From Succinivibrionaceae bacterium (GTDB lineage: Bacteria > Pseudomonadota > Gammaproteobacteria > Enterobacterales > Succinivibrionaceae), in NCBI GenBank assembly GCA_016284235.1, contig JAEEOK010000017.1:1-63177 (forward strand): a stretch of 63,177 nt of DNA, given 5' to 3'. Positions 17,037-26,780 of the stretch are shown piece after piece (position 1 is the first letter of the stretch; the number at the start of each line of letters is the position of its first letter). A model generated the notes under the pieces. The model was not told where the DNA came from, made no database searches, and saw only the letters and a list, made by a program, of their open reading frames with translations. Made by a program: the position numbers and the translations under genes.

Positions 17037-18341
17037 ATGAACCCTCTAGATTCCACGGAAGTAATCCTTTACTGGATTGCACTGATTGTACTGCTCTTCT
17101 CTTCCGGCTTTTTCTCAGGAACCGAAACCTCCGTAATGGCTGTCAACCGGTACCGCATCAGACATATGGCGACAAAAGGCGACAGACAGGCCATAAGAAT
17201 CATGAAAATGCTGAAACGCCCGGATAGATTTCTGGTACTGGTGCTCATCGGCAACAACCTGGTAAATATTTGTGCCACGGTCATTGCAACACGGCTCGCA
17301 TACCACTACTCCCCTGAATACGGAACCGCCATTGCAACATTCGGACTTACTATCATAATTCTGATATTCGGCGAGGTGGCTCCGAAAACCATAGCTGCCC
17401 TGAAGCCTGATTTTGTCGCCAGAAAGGGATCTTTCATAATAGCATCTCTGATGTTTGTTTTTTCTCCGCTTGTTAAAGCTCTTAATATGCTGTCCCATGT
17501 AATTATCAGCATGTTCGGAGTTGATCCCAACAAGGCTGACGGAAGAGGACTGAGTGCCGAGGAGCTGCACAGTGCTCTAATCAATGAAAAAGGTTCCGTA
17601 ATGCCGGAACAGCACAGAGATCTTCTGCTTGGAGTACTCAACCTTTCTAAAATATCAGTAGAGGAGATTATGGTTCCACGCAATGATCTCTATGCAATCA
17701 ACATTAATGACGACTGGAAAGACATTCAGAAGCAGGTTGCCAACACACCTCATACAAGAATCGTATTTTACCGTGATGAACTGGATGACATAATAGGATT
17801 CATGCACAGCCGTGATGCTCTCAGACTTCTTACCAAGGAGGATTTTTCAAAAGAAAATCTTTTAAGATCCATTGTCGAACCGTACTACATTCCTGAAAAC
17901 ACATCTCTTCTTGTACAGCTTCAGAAATTCAGACGATATAAAAAACGATGCGGTCTTATAATAGATGAATTCGGCGATATTCAGGGACTGGTTACTCTCG
18001 ATGACATACTTGAGGAGATAGTCGGAGATTTTACAACGTCATTTGATGTTGATATAGAAGATGAAATAGAAAAGCAGAATGACGGTTCATATATTCTTGA
18101 CGGTCAGGCTAACATCCGGGATGTAAACAAGGAACTGAAATGGCATCTGCCGACCAACGGACCGGTAACAATCAACGGAGTAATTCTTGAAGAACTGGGC
18201 GACAATCCTCAGTTGAACAAAGAAATTACCATCGGAGACTACATCGCCCAGATCACAGAAACAGATGGAAGAAGTGTAATAAAGGCTAAAGTGAAACAGA
18301 AGCCTATGCCTAAAGAACCGGAAGAAGACAGCGGATTCTAA
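17037..18341 (+). CDS. corB: CNNM/CBS-domain transporter-like protein, CorB type
   Basis: 434-residue inner-membrane protein of the HlyC/CorC (CNNM) family, linked to magnesium/cobalt efflux. Architecture: three to four membrane segments in a DUF21 domain (about 8-180, with SGFFSGTETSVMAVN and GEVAPKT), a tandem CBS pair (about 200-330; EEIMVPRNDL and LIIDEFGDIQGLVTLDDILEEIVGD), and a C-terminal CorC-type domain (DGSYILDGQANIRDVN). It matches E. coli YfjD/CorB in length and position beside ffh and the rpsP operon. AGGAAATAGA precedes the ATG. A shorter paralogue lacking the membrane part, ybeX/corC, is at 33 kb. Confidence 0.92.
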   Translation: MNPLDSTEVILYWIALIVLLFSSGFFSGTETSVMAVNRYRIRHMATKGDRQAIRIMKMLKRPDRFLVLVLIGNNLVNICATVIATRLAYHYSPEYGTAIATFGLTIIILIFGEVAPKTIAALKPDFVARKGSFIIASLMFVFSPLVKALNMLSHVIISMFGVDPNKADGRGLSAEELHSALINEKGSVMPEQHRDLLLGVLNLSKISVEEIMVPRNDLYAININDDWKDIQKQVANTPHTRIVFYRDELDDIIGFMHSRDALRLLTKEDFSKENLLRSIVEPYYIPENTSLLVQLQKFRRYKKRCGLIIDEFGDIQGLVTLDDILEEIVGDFTTSFDVDIEDEIEKQNDGSYILDGQANIRDVNKELKWHLPTNGPVTINGVILEELGDNPQLNKEITIGDYIAQITETDGRSVIKAKVKQKPMPKEPEEDSGF

Positions 18342-18480
18342 AATTAAGAAATGATTTTTCCGAACGTGCCGTAAAAGAATATGAGGTGCGATCAGATAAA
18401 AAACTCTTGAAATGCCGGTTTAAACGATCAATTCAGTGAGGGATACCGCGTCGGATAGTCAGATACCGGCAGAAACTTTA

Positions 18481-18503
18481 GCGCCCTGAAGAAAACAGGG
18501 CGC
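18481..18503. other. Strong hairpin between convergent corB and ffh
   Basis: Perfect eight-bp GC-rich inverted repeat GCGCCCTG / CAGGGCGC with a seven-base loop. Neither strand has a following T run, so it is not a standard intrinsic terminator; it may stabilise the 3' ends or assist Rho-dependent ending. Confidence 0.6.
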
Positions 18504-18532
18504 AGATTCCAAAATTCATTACTAAAAAGCTG

Positions 18533-19897
18533 TTATCTGCCGAAAGGCATAATGTGACTGAGTTTGCTTACAGCTCCCATCAGTTTTCGCATTCCACCCT
18601 TGGACGACATAAGCTTCATAATCTGCTGCTGCTGTGCAAACTGATTCATTACAAGATTGACATCCTGTATCTTAACACCAGCTCCGGCGGCAATGCGTCT
18701 TTTTCTTGAACCCTTGATGATATCGGGATTAGCTCTTTCCTTCTTGGTCATGGAAAGAATAATGGCTTCAATCTGTCTGAACTTATCGTCAGTGACCTGA
18801 TTTTTTGCCTCTTCCGGAAGCTGACTCATTCCCGGCAGTTTATCCATAATCGAAGCGACACCGCCAAGACTCTTCATCTGCTGCAGAATTCCAAGATAAT
18901 CGTTGTAATCAAAGGCCTTTCCCTTCTTAAGTTTCTTTGACAGTTTCTCTGCATCCTTCTGATCAACCTTGCTCTGAAGATCATCAATCAAAGAGAACAC
19001 ATCACCCATGCCTATGATTCTGGTAGCCACACGATCAGGATAGAAAGGTGATAAAGCATCAATCTTTTCACCTACACCCATAAACTTAATCGGCTTGCCG
19101 GTAATCTGACGCACAGAAAGTGCCGCACCGCCACGGGCATCACCATCAGTTTTGGTAAGGATGACACCTGTCAGAGGAAGAGCTGCATTGAAAGCGCTCG
19201 CTGTGTTTGCCGCATCCTGACCTGTCATGGAATCAACAACAAAGAGAGTTTCCACAGGATTGACCGCACTGTGAAGATACTTGATTTCCTCCATCATATC
19301 TTCATCCACATGCAGACGGCCTGCCGTATCCACAAGAAGAACGTCAAAGAAACCTTTTTTGGCAGCATCCACCGCAGCTTTGGCTATATCCACAGGTTTC
19401 TGACTTGAAGAACTAGGGAAAAACTCGACTTCAACCTCGCCGGCGAGAGTTTCAAGCTGCTTGATAGCTGCTGGACGGTATACGTCGCAGCTGACAACCA
19501 TAACCTTCTTCTTCTGTTTTTCCTTCAGAAATTTCGCGAGTTTGGCAACGGTAGTTGTCTTACCTGCACCCTGCAGACCTGCCATAAGAACGACAGCAGG
19601 AGGCTGAACTCTGAGATTAAGCTCCTCGCAGGTTTCACCCATCACCTTTGTAAGCTCCTCCTTTACAATGAGGAAAAACTGCTGGGACGGATCAAGTGTC
19701 TCTTTAACCTCAAGACCGATGGAACGCTCTTTTACACTTGCCACAAAGGATCTCACAACAGGAAGCGCGACATCGGCCTCCAAAAGAGCCATTCTTACTT
19801 CTCGAAGTGCATCCTTGATATTATCTTCAGTAAGCTTTGACTTACCTGTAAGGCTGCGGAACGCACCTGTCAATCTCTGGGTTAAACTTTCAAACAT
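18533..19897 (-). CDS. ffh: Signal recognition particle protein Ffh
   Basis: GTPase subunit of SRP that delivers inner-membrane proteins to FtsY and SecYEG. 454 residues (E. coli 453). N-domain helices, then G-domain motifs: GLQGAGKTTT (near 103-112), DTAGRLHVD, TKTDGDARGG, and the methionine-rich M-domain at the end (GMSQLP, the GSRKRRIAAGAG RNA-binding helix, QQQQIMKLM). It is transcribed toward, and convergent with, corB. Confidence 0.98.
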   Translation of the reverse strand: MFESLTQRLTGAFRSLTGKSKLTEDNIKDALREVRMALLEADVALPVVRSFVASVKERSIGLEVKETLDPSQQFFLIVKEELTKVMGETCEELNLRVQPPAVVLMAGLQGAGKTTTVAKLAKFLKEKQKKKVMVVSCDVYRPAAIKQLETLAGEVEVEFFPSSSSQKPVDIAKAAVDAAKKGFFDVLLVDTAGRLHVDEDMMEEIKYLHSAVNPVETLFVVDSMTGQDAANTASAFNAALPLTGVILTKTDGDARGGAALSVRQITGKPIKFMGVGEKIDALSPFYPDRVATRIIGMGDVFSLIDDLQSKVDQKDAEKLSKKLKKGKAFDYNDYLGILQQMKSLGGVASIMDKLPGMSQLPEEAKNQVTDDKFRQIEAIILSMTKKERANPDIIKGSRKRRIAAGAGVKIQDVNLVMNQFAQQQQIMKLMSSKGGMRKLMGAVSKLSHIMPFGR

Positions 19898-19984
19898 TTA
19901 TAAACCACCCGTTAAAGAATCAAGCCAAATTACAAACTGTGCTAGACTATCAAAAAAAAATTAAATTATCAACTGCGCAGCGGA

Positions 19985-22342
19985 CTAAAGCCGGCACCAC
20001 GCCAGATATCCGAGAATATCATTCTCCATTTCACTGGAAAACGTATGCTCCTGGAATACCGTATCATCTCCGAGCATTTTGATTTCCGCCTCCTTGTCAC
20101 CTATCTTTACGATAACAAAATTTTTACGTTCAAACTCATAGTGAAAGATAACTTCGGGATCAGGACGGCTGAGCGGATCAGCCTGAAATTTATTAATCTC
20201 ATACTTTGGCAGCATCATGCTCTGAAGAAGTATTCCAAGGGATGAATGAGAAAAATAGGTATGATTCACATCAGCCTTCCGTTCACCGGTTATAAGAATC
20301 AGCGGAACCTTGTTCTGAACCATTACACCGGCATGCTTTTCTGCATTCCGCGGATTATCTACAGCCTTGTGATCGCCTGTTATAACGAGAACTCCGTTTT
20401 CAAAAAAGCCGGCAGCTTCAAGATTCTGAACAAATATACCTATCTGTGTATCTGTATATCTGAAAGCCTGCTCAAAATTAAAATCACCCCACGGCGTAGA
20501 GTACGGTGAGTGCGTGCTGGCAGTTCTTACAATATAAAGGAAAGGCATTTTTTCAGTCGCAGACTTCTGAGCAACTGCATTAAAAAGATCACCGTCCGGA
20601 ACGCTGTTGAAAAGATACCTTTTCTTAATGCCGTCAAATTCCTCCGAGCGATCTGTATAAACATAATCATACTCTCCGGATGCAACTATCCTGTCCAGTC
20701 CGAAAACCAAATCACCTGCGGAAAAAAAGGATGTTGAATACCCGTTTTTCTTAAAGTTATCCAGCATATCATCACGTTTGTACAGTTCAGTCGCAAAAGG
20801 ACTTATTTCACCGGACGAATGAGGAGGGAAATAAGGCAATCCCTTGACCAGAGTAAGATATGCACCTGTAAGATTGAAGTTATTGGAATAATAATTGTCA
20901 AAAACAATATGCTCCCCTGCTATGCGCTCAAGATTCGGCATATAGTTGTCGTCAAGTCCGCATACAAAAGTAAGGGAGCAGTCAAGAGAGCTTACAAAAA
21001 CCACTATAACATTCTTTCTGGCATTTTTTCCTTTCTTGATTTCACGCTTGAAATCAAGATTAGCCCTTGGCGCATAGTTGCTGGAATAGCTTCGCTGATA
21101 ATTGCCCAGCTTATTCGTAGTGAAGTTATTAATCTGAAAAACATTGGAAAACTTATGATCATTGTAGGCGGATTTGACCGGATAGAGTCCGAAACCTACA
21201 AGTATTATGGAAATAACGCATGCCGCCACAAGAGTGATATGATCCTTCATTGCAAGGCGTCTGAAACTTATAACACAGCTGACTGCAAACAAAACCATTC
21301 CGACAAACATAAACATTCCTTCCGGAGATTTTGCATACTTAAGAAGGAAAGGCCAGAAATACTGATAATGGCGGAAGAATTCAGATCTTTCAACCCGCAT
21401 AAACATAAATCTTGAATCAATGTTGCTGATCACAAAATTATCAAGAAAGAGAACAGCTATAAGCAGCACAGGCACAAGAAGAATCAGTGCGCTGAGCCAC
21501 AGTCTGCGGATCTGACAGCTGATAATAAGAGGAAGAATGATGCCAATAAAGAGCATCGGAAAATAACTCTGCTGAAATTTCAGCATATTGCCTGTGACAT
21601 CTTTTTCATTCAGATTAAGAATGTAACTTTCCGTCGCCTTGAAAAAGGACATGTCGAAGGCAAGAAGAGTAACAAAAAACACAAGACCGTAATACAGATA
21701 CATAACATGCCTGTGCATACACCAGTGCATGAAGTAGTACATAATAATGAAACAGACCGCACAGCATATACATAAATATATTATGTTCACTATTATTTCT
21801 GTATGCTTCAGATCACTCAGTTCGCTTCTGGTCAGATGTATAACCCGGTTAAAACCAGGAGCAAATTCAAGTTCATTTTCCGCAAACTGGTTATGAATAA
21901 TCAGAGCCTGATATTCATTCGAATACACCGCTCCCATACCTGAAGACACCTTGAACACATGGGAAATATCCTTTATGTCGATTTCCTCGCCGTTGATCAT
22001 CAGGCGGGTTATGGCGACAAGGTTATCATTCGAACCGAAAGAAAAGGATATGCGGTGAGAATGAATAAAAGGGATATCTGTCAGATAAGACATTTTTTTC
22101 TTGGCTGCATCAACCAGTATGTTGTCAGAGTTCACAAGAATAAGATCCTGATCATAATAGGAAACAACGAGCTGGCCGGGATGCTTCAGATATTCAAATT
22201 CCAGTTCGATAACATTTCCGCCGGGGATCTCCTTCAAAATAAGACCTTTGGAAAAAGAACAAAGAGTAGCACCGATAACAAGACTCAGCAGCATGCAACA
22301 AATCAAATCAGCCACATAGCCATATCTTAAACGTCCCATCAA
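19985..22342 (-). CDS. Membrane-anchored alkaline-phosphatase-superfamily transferase (OpgB/LTA-synthase-like)
   Basis: 785 residues: one N-terminal membrane segment, a periplasmic beta-rich part (about 40-180), five or so membrane helices (about 185-395), and a C-terminal periplasmic sulfatase-fold domain (about 435-785). The fold suggests transfer of phosphoglycerol or phosphoethanolamine onto a surface glycan. A candidate nucleophile threonine is in FNLTGAY or LTLVKGLP, and a metal motif is seen as TGDHKAVD followed by EKHAG. The usual first metal-binding glutamate of the VxxESL motif is replaced: here it reads VFVSSLDC. Hence either the ligand is displaced or activity differs. Architecture (five helices after a large periplasmic part) is unlike plain OpgB. 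Specific substrate unknown. Confidence 0.7.
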   Translation of the reverse strand: MMGRLRYGYVADLICCMLLSLVIGATLCSFSKGLILKEIPGGNVIELEFEYLKHPGQLVVSYYDQDLILVNSDNILVDAAKKKMSYLTDIPFIHSHRISFSFGSNDNLVAITRLMINGEEIDIKDISHVFKVSSGMGAVYSNEYQALIIHNQFAENELEFAPGFNRVIHLTRSELSDLKHTEIIVNIIYLCICCAVCFIIMYYFMHWCMHRHVMYLYYGLVFFVTLLAFDMSFFKATESYILNLNEKDVTGNMLKFQQSYFPMLFIGIILPLIISCQIRRLWLSALILLVPVLLIAVLFLDNFVISNIDSRFMFMRVERSEFFRHYQYFWPFLLKYAKSPEGMFMFVGMVLFAVSCVISFRRLAMKDHITLVAACVISIILVGFGLYPVKSAYNDHKFSNVFQINNFTTNKLGNYQRSYSSNYAPRANLDFKREIKKGKNARKNVIVVFVSSLDCSLTFVCGLDDNYMPNLERIAGEHIVFDNYYSNNFNLTGAYLTLVKGLPYFPPHSSGEISPFATELYKRDDMLDNFKKNGYSTSFFSAGDLVFGLDRIVASGEYDYVYTDRSEEFDGIKKRYLFNSVPDGDLFNAVAQKSATEKMPFLYIVRTASTHSPYSTPWGDFNFEQAFRYTDTQIGIFVQNLEAAGFFENGVLVITGDHKAVDNPRNAEKHAGVMVQNKVPLILITGERKADVNHTYFSHSSLGILLQSMMLPKYEINKFQADPLSRPDPEVIFHYEFERKNFVIVKIGDKEAEIKMLGDDTVFQEHTFSSEMENDILGYLAWCRL

Positions 22343-22813
22343 ATTCTCCTTCAGGATACCATCCGTACCAGTACCGGGATCATACCATTATCAACTACCC
22401 GTCACATAAAGGCAATGTGCATATAACTGCACCGGATACAGGAATATCTTCCAGACAGCTTATTCCATGCAATGCCGGTTCATTATTCCGGTACGGCCGT
22501 CATCAGACTTACGACCGCGGTTCTTACAGCACAGGATCGATACCTCCACCCTGCACACGTGACTGTTTTTAAAACGCATGACACGCTCTGATCTGATTGC
22601 TGCCGACAGATTTTGTTTTGATTTGCAGATCTTTTTTTCAGGATCACAAGAGATCAAAAAGCTGTTGCACCGCAATCTTCAGGTCCGGCACGCTCAGCAT
22701 CATTGCAAACGGCTGCAAATCTTCCAAACAGTTACGTCAGTTCCTGCTCACTTTTTTAGAACTCTTGTTATCCTGGTTTGATCCTGCGCCTTTCATTCTC
22801 AGGATAACCTCCG
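22343..22813. other. Gene-free interval between glnE and the sulfatase gene
   Basis: About 470 bases. Frames on both strands are short and have no family resemblance or ribosome binding sites. It should contain the glnE transcript end and the sulfatase promoter; no convincing terminator with a T run is visible. Confidence 0.4.
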
Positions 22814-25693
22814 TCATAATGCTGTACTTTCACAGTCACCGGGATTTTCAAAAATTTCATGCCATATTCTGTGCACAAAATCGCAGTCAGAAGATACTGT
22901 CTCTCTGTTAACTATACATTCCTCGCCCTTCAGACGGCACTTGTGAGCTTCGTTGCGGATATTTATGTATGCCTGTTTAAGAGCTGAAGCCGTCTGCGGC
23001 AGGAGTATTCCGCATTCCACGCAGGAATCAAATATTCTCACATTATCCGACCATTTTGTCAGTTCTTCAGGATACTGTTCCGCATATGCAAGAACCAGAT
23101 ACTGTGCAAGAAACTCGATATCAATCATGCCGCCCGGACTCTGCTTGAGATCAAATTCATCATCTGATGTCCTCACCAGATGACTCTGCATTTTAATACG
23201 CATCTCCTCCACTGCATTTCTGAGAGCCTCTCTTTCTCGGTGACGACTAAGCACATTTCTTCTTATCCTGTAAAAATCATCCGCCAGCTCCCTGGAGCCG
23301 TAAATCACTCTTGTCCGGACAAGGGCCTGATGCTCCCATGTCCATGCGTCATTCATCTGGTAATGTTCAAACGCCGTGATGGAGGAGACCAAAAGTCCGC
23401 TGTCACCGTCTGGGCGAAGTCTTAAATCAACATCGTAAAGGACTCCGGTTGATGTTCTGATACTGAAGAGATGAATTATTCTCTGCACCAGTCTGGCATA
23501 AAATTTTCTTACTGTTATCGCATGCTCTCCGTTGGTTAATTCCTCCGGATCGCAGGGATAATGGATAAAAACCAGATCAAGATCCGAACCGTACCCCAGT
23601 TCAATTCCTCCGAGTTTTCCGTAAGCAACAGCAATAAGACCGGTGCCGCCGTGCTCGGTAACATAGGAAGGTACACCGTACCTGGTTATATTCTCGCGCC
23701 AGGCAATATCAATAACCTCGGTAAGAATAGCCTCGGCAAGTTCCGTCAGAAAGTCGCTGACTCTCATCAGCGGCAGACAGCCGACAATATCAGAAGCGGA
23801 AATCTTCAGCAGCTGTATCTGCTTAAACTGACGCAGACTTTCCATTTTTTGCTCTAAATCCGTTTCATCAATCCGAAGCAGAAACTGCCTCAGCTCAGAT
23901 CTCAGTTTATGTGCATCGGCTGTTATCTGGTAAAGACTGTCAGGGTAAATAAGTTCATCCATCAGAATAGGATATGAACTGAGCTGCTCTGCTATTTTTT
24001 CGCTTGCGCTGCAAAGATATACAACCTGATCAAGCACATTGCTGTTCTCATACAGCAGCTGCAAATAGGTTGTCCGCATAATAATGCTGCGGATCAATAT
24101 AGCAATTCTCCCGAACAGATGCACAACATTGTCGTAACTGGCCACCATTGACAGGATTCTCGGCATCAGCCGGTTCAGCGTCTCTCTGCCCTGAGGACCG
24201 ACCGCACGTCGTATCGTTTCCGCTCTTAAATCAACGATCATGTCTGCAAATTCTGCACCGTCACCGCCTGCATATTCAGCAACCAGCGGAGCCACATCAT
24301 CCTTATCCAGATTAGAACACCAGATATCAATCCAAATCTGGCTGATCTCATCCTCCACCTCCTCAGGATCGCCTACAATACCCTTGAATTCAGCGTGTAT
24401 AGCCGCTAGATGATTCTCCAGAATTCCGTAAAATTCATCCCATGAACCGTACCCCATGGCGCAGAAAACTCTTTCCCGATTAAGATTATCGTCCGGAAGA
24501 AGCTGCGTCTGCTTGTCATCAATCTCCTGAAGAACATTCTCCAGTTTTCTGAGGAAACTGTATCCTTTAATCAGGTGTTCTCCGCACATTTGGGCAACTA
24601 CTTCATTATCCACAAGCACATTCACGGCATTTTTCAAATTGCGCGTCTGAAGCTCCGTCTCCCTGCCCCCGCGCATAAGCTGAAACACCTGAACAACAAA
24701 CTCAACCTCCCTTATTCCGCCTTCACCGAGTTTTATGTTGTTATGAAGCCCCCTTCTTCTGACTTCAGCCTCAATCATGGCCTTCATTTTTCTGAGAGAA
24801 TCAATAGCTCCGAAATCAAAATAACGGCGATAGACAAACGGTCTAAGCATCTGTCTGAGTTCACTGACATCATCAAGGCAGTAGTTTCCGAGCGCCCTCG
24901 CCTTGACCATTGCATATCTTTCCCAGCCCCTGCCGTGCTGAACATAATAGTTTTCCATGGCGGCAAAACTTACCACGAGCTGCCCGTCATCGCCAAAAGG
25001 TCTAAGTCGCATATCAACACGGTAAACCTGCCCGTCTGCTGTGGGCTGATTAAGAAACGCTATCAAATTCTGGGCAACCTTGGTAAAGAAAACCTGATTT
25101 TCAATCTCTCTGCGGCCGCCTCTGGTCGTTCCCTGTTCCGGATATGCGAAGATTAGATCTATATCGGAGGAAAAATTAAGCTCGGATCCTCCAAGTTTAC
25201 CCATTCCGATAATAACCATGTGCATCTGTCTGTCATCAGACAGCGAATAGGGAACTCCGTACGAACGGCAGAAACGTTCATAGACAAGATGGTATGTCTG
25301 GACTATTATTTCCTCGGCAAGAACAGAAAGATGTCCGGTAACGGTTGCAATATCAAATCTGCCTGTTAAATCCTGCCATGCAAGAAGAATCATGTAATAG
25401 TTGCGGAACCGTCTAAGACGCTGCTTGATTTCGTCTTCTGAAATTTCACCGCTTAACGATTCACGTAGTTTTGAAGAAAATTCAGCAGAAAGATCCCTGT
25501 CAAGAAGTTCCTTGCTGATGCCGTTGAGCCAGTGGGGATTACGCTTGAGCTGTTCATAGACAAAATCGGAAACAGCAAGTACCTGAACCATCTCGTTTCT
25601 GATTATCTCCTGGGGCCGGTTGACACCGTCCATGCTGACGATTTCATCAGTTCGATCCGTACCAAGCTTTCTAAGATCATCCGTCAGTTTCAT
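22814..25693 (-). CDS. glnE: Bifunctional glutamine synthetase adenylyltransferase/deadenylase
   Basis: Controls glutamine synthetase by attaching and removing AMP in response to PII and glutamine. 959 residues (E. coli 946). Two nucleotidyltransferase domains are visible: the N-terminal one with GMGKLGGSELNFSSDIDLIF (near 167-186), and the C-terminal one with AYGKLGGIELGYGSDLDLVF (near 670), each carrying the paired aspartates. Both have their following helical domains, including GGIREVEFVVQ and GGMIDIEFLAQ. GGAGATAAAGA precedes the ATG. It lies downstream of ygiF as in E. coli, though here separated by a terminator. Confidence 0.97.
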   Translation of the reverse strand: MKLTDDLRKLGTDRTDEIVSMDGVNRPQEIIRNEMVQVLAVSDFVYEQLKRNPHWLNGISKELLDRDLSAEFSSKLRESLSGEISEDEIKQRLRRFRNYYMILLAWQDLTGRFDIATVTGHLSVLAEEIIVQTYHLVYERFCRSYGVPYSLSDDRQMHMVIIGMGKLGGSELNFSSDIDLIFAYPEQGTTRGGRREIENQVFFTKVAQNLIAFLNQPTADGQVYRVDMRLRPFGDDGQLVVSFAAMENYYVQHGRGWERYAMVKARALGNYCLDDVSELRQMLRPFVYRRYFDFGAIDSLRKMKAMIEAEVRRRGLHNNIKLGEGGIREVEFVVQVFQLMRGGRETELQTRNLKNAVNVLVDNEVVAQMCGEHLIKGYSFLRKLENVLQEIDDKQTQLLPDDNLNRERVFCAMGYGSWDEFYGILENHLAAIHAEFKGIVGDPEEVEDEISQIWIDIWCSNLDKDDVAPLVAEYAGGDGAEFADMIVDLRAETIRRAVGPQGRETLNRLMPRILSMVASYDNVVHLFGRIAILIRSIIMRTTYLQLLYENSNVLDQVVYLCSASEKIAEQLSSYPILMDELIYPDSLYQITADAHKLRSELRQFLLRIDETDLEQKMESLRQFKQIQLLKISASDIVGCLPLMRVSDFLTELAEAILTEVIDIAWRENITRYGVPSYVTEHGGTGLIAVAYGKLGGIELGYGSDLDLVFIHYPCDPEELTNGEHAITVRKFYARLVQRIIHLFSIRTSTGVLYDVDLRLRPDGDSGLLVSSITAFEHYQMNDAWTWEHQALVRTRVIYGSRELADDFYRIRRNVLSRHREREALRNAVEEMRIKMQSHLVRTSDDEFDLKQSPGGMIDIEFLAQYLVLAYAEQYPEELTKWSDNVRIFDSCVECGILLPQTASALKQAYINIRNEAHKCRLKGEECIVNRETVSSDCDFVHRIWHEIFENPGDCESTAL

Positions 25694-25760
25694 TCTTTAT
25701 CTCCATTAATCTGAAACACTGCAATCAGTTCAGGCAGTAAAAAAACGTATTCTTCAGCAT

Positions 25761-25794
25761 AAAAAAATCGGCCGCACCTTACGGAGAGCCGATT
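25761..25794 (-). terminator. Intrinsic terminator of ygiF
   Basis: On the minus strand AATCGGC pairs with GCCGATT around an internally structured loop and is followed by seven T. It separates ygiF from glnE. Confidence 0.85.
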
Positions 25795-25817
25795 CTCAAA
25801 TCATTCTCCGCACACTA

Positions 25818-26780
25818 TCAGCAGTATACAGACTCATAGGAGTTAAGAATGAAGAGAAGATATATTCTTGAACTGATCATCTTTATAAACTTGTCATGGC
25901 GCCCCTGACTATCAGCAACCATTCTCTCAAGCTCTAGCAGTACCGGAATTATCATACTGTAGTGGTTATCATTTGTGAGTTTCTGCAGCTGATACGCCGA
26001 CAACGTCATTACAGACAGGGATCTGAGATCAAAACGTGACAAAAGAAGCTGCTCATGTTCAATGTACATTTTGAAATATTCACGGATCAGAACATCCCTG
26101 TCCCCCTCAAGAAGCACAAAAGATTTTGCAGACGGAGGTACGCAGAGACCCGCCATCTCATAACCGCGCTGCGCTTTGGATCTGGAATCAAGATGAAGTT
26201 TGAGAACATCATTCTCAACTACCTTCTTGGCTATTTCAAGAAGTTCCTTTACAGTGCCGTCAACAAGTTCAATCTCTATTTCATTTATAAGTTCGAATTT
26301 GTCAGCCACCGAAATTCTTCCTGAATCGAAGCAAAACTCGGCAACAGTTCTGCCATCTCTGACTATTTTTCTTTTAATTCTGCTGAAATCCGTTGAAAAA
26401 ACAGGCTTTAGCAACGGCTGTATATCATCGGGATCAACAGATCTGCTCTCCCAAAAATCTGCAGGAAAGAGTTTTAAATCCGGGGTTTCAGAATCAAGCG
26501 GAACATTGTATTCCGTTCTGGTATGAAGACCGCCGCCTGTGCTGCTGTCTGATTTTACCGTCTCCTCATATGACTTCTCATCCCACCTCACACGAAGACC
26601 GACACCGTGGTTCTTGAGTAAAAGGGATTCCGTATCAAAATAAGTGTTTTTCAATTTTTTTCTTGGAAGCTTGTGCAGATCATAATCGGAAAGACTCTGT
26701 TCGACCAGAGCAACAACCGCATCAGACGACAAATCAGAACTTACCAAAAACTTTAACTCAATTTCTTTGCTGGTATTCAT
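25818..26780 (-). CDS. ygiF: CYTH-domain triphosphatase, short YgiF-type
   Basis: Inorganic triphosphatase family. The CYTH tunnel domain fills about 1-205, starting with the signature KEIELKF (ExExK) and continuing YFDTES, GLRVRWD, EETVKSD, EIEIELVDG and LHLDSRSKAQRGY. The E. coli protein is 433 residues with a C-terminal CHAD domain; this one is 320, and the last 110 residues form only part of that helical domain. No frameshift is seen: the stop is clean and a terminator follows directly, so the short form looks established. Position beside glnE supports the name. Confidence 0.85.
   Translation of the reverse strand: MNTSKEIELKFLVSSDLSSDAVVALVEQSLSDYDLHKLPRKKLKNTYFDTESLLLKNHGVGLRVRWDEKSYEETVKSDSSTGGGLHTRTEYNVPLDSETPDLKLFPADFWESRSVDPDDIQPLLKPVFSTDFSRIKRKIVRDGRTVAEFCFDSGRISVADKFELINEIEIELVDGTVKELLEIAKKVVENDVLKLHLDSRSKAQRGYEMAGLCVPPSAKSFVLLEGDRDVLIREYFKMYIEHEQLLLSRFDLRSLSVMTLSAYQLQKLTNDNHYSMIIPVLLELERMVADSQGRHDKFIKMISSRIYLLFILNSYESVYC

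Noticed and set aside
20819-21415. 198-codon plus-strand frame inside the sulfatase gene
   Set aside because: Antisense shadow of a strongly conserved membrane protein; composition is Ile/Lys-rich with no domain.
24575-25156. 193-codon plus-strand frame inside glnE
   Set aside because: Antisense to the conserved first nucleotidyltransferase domain of GlnE.
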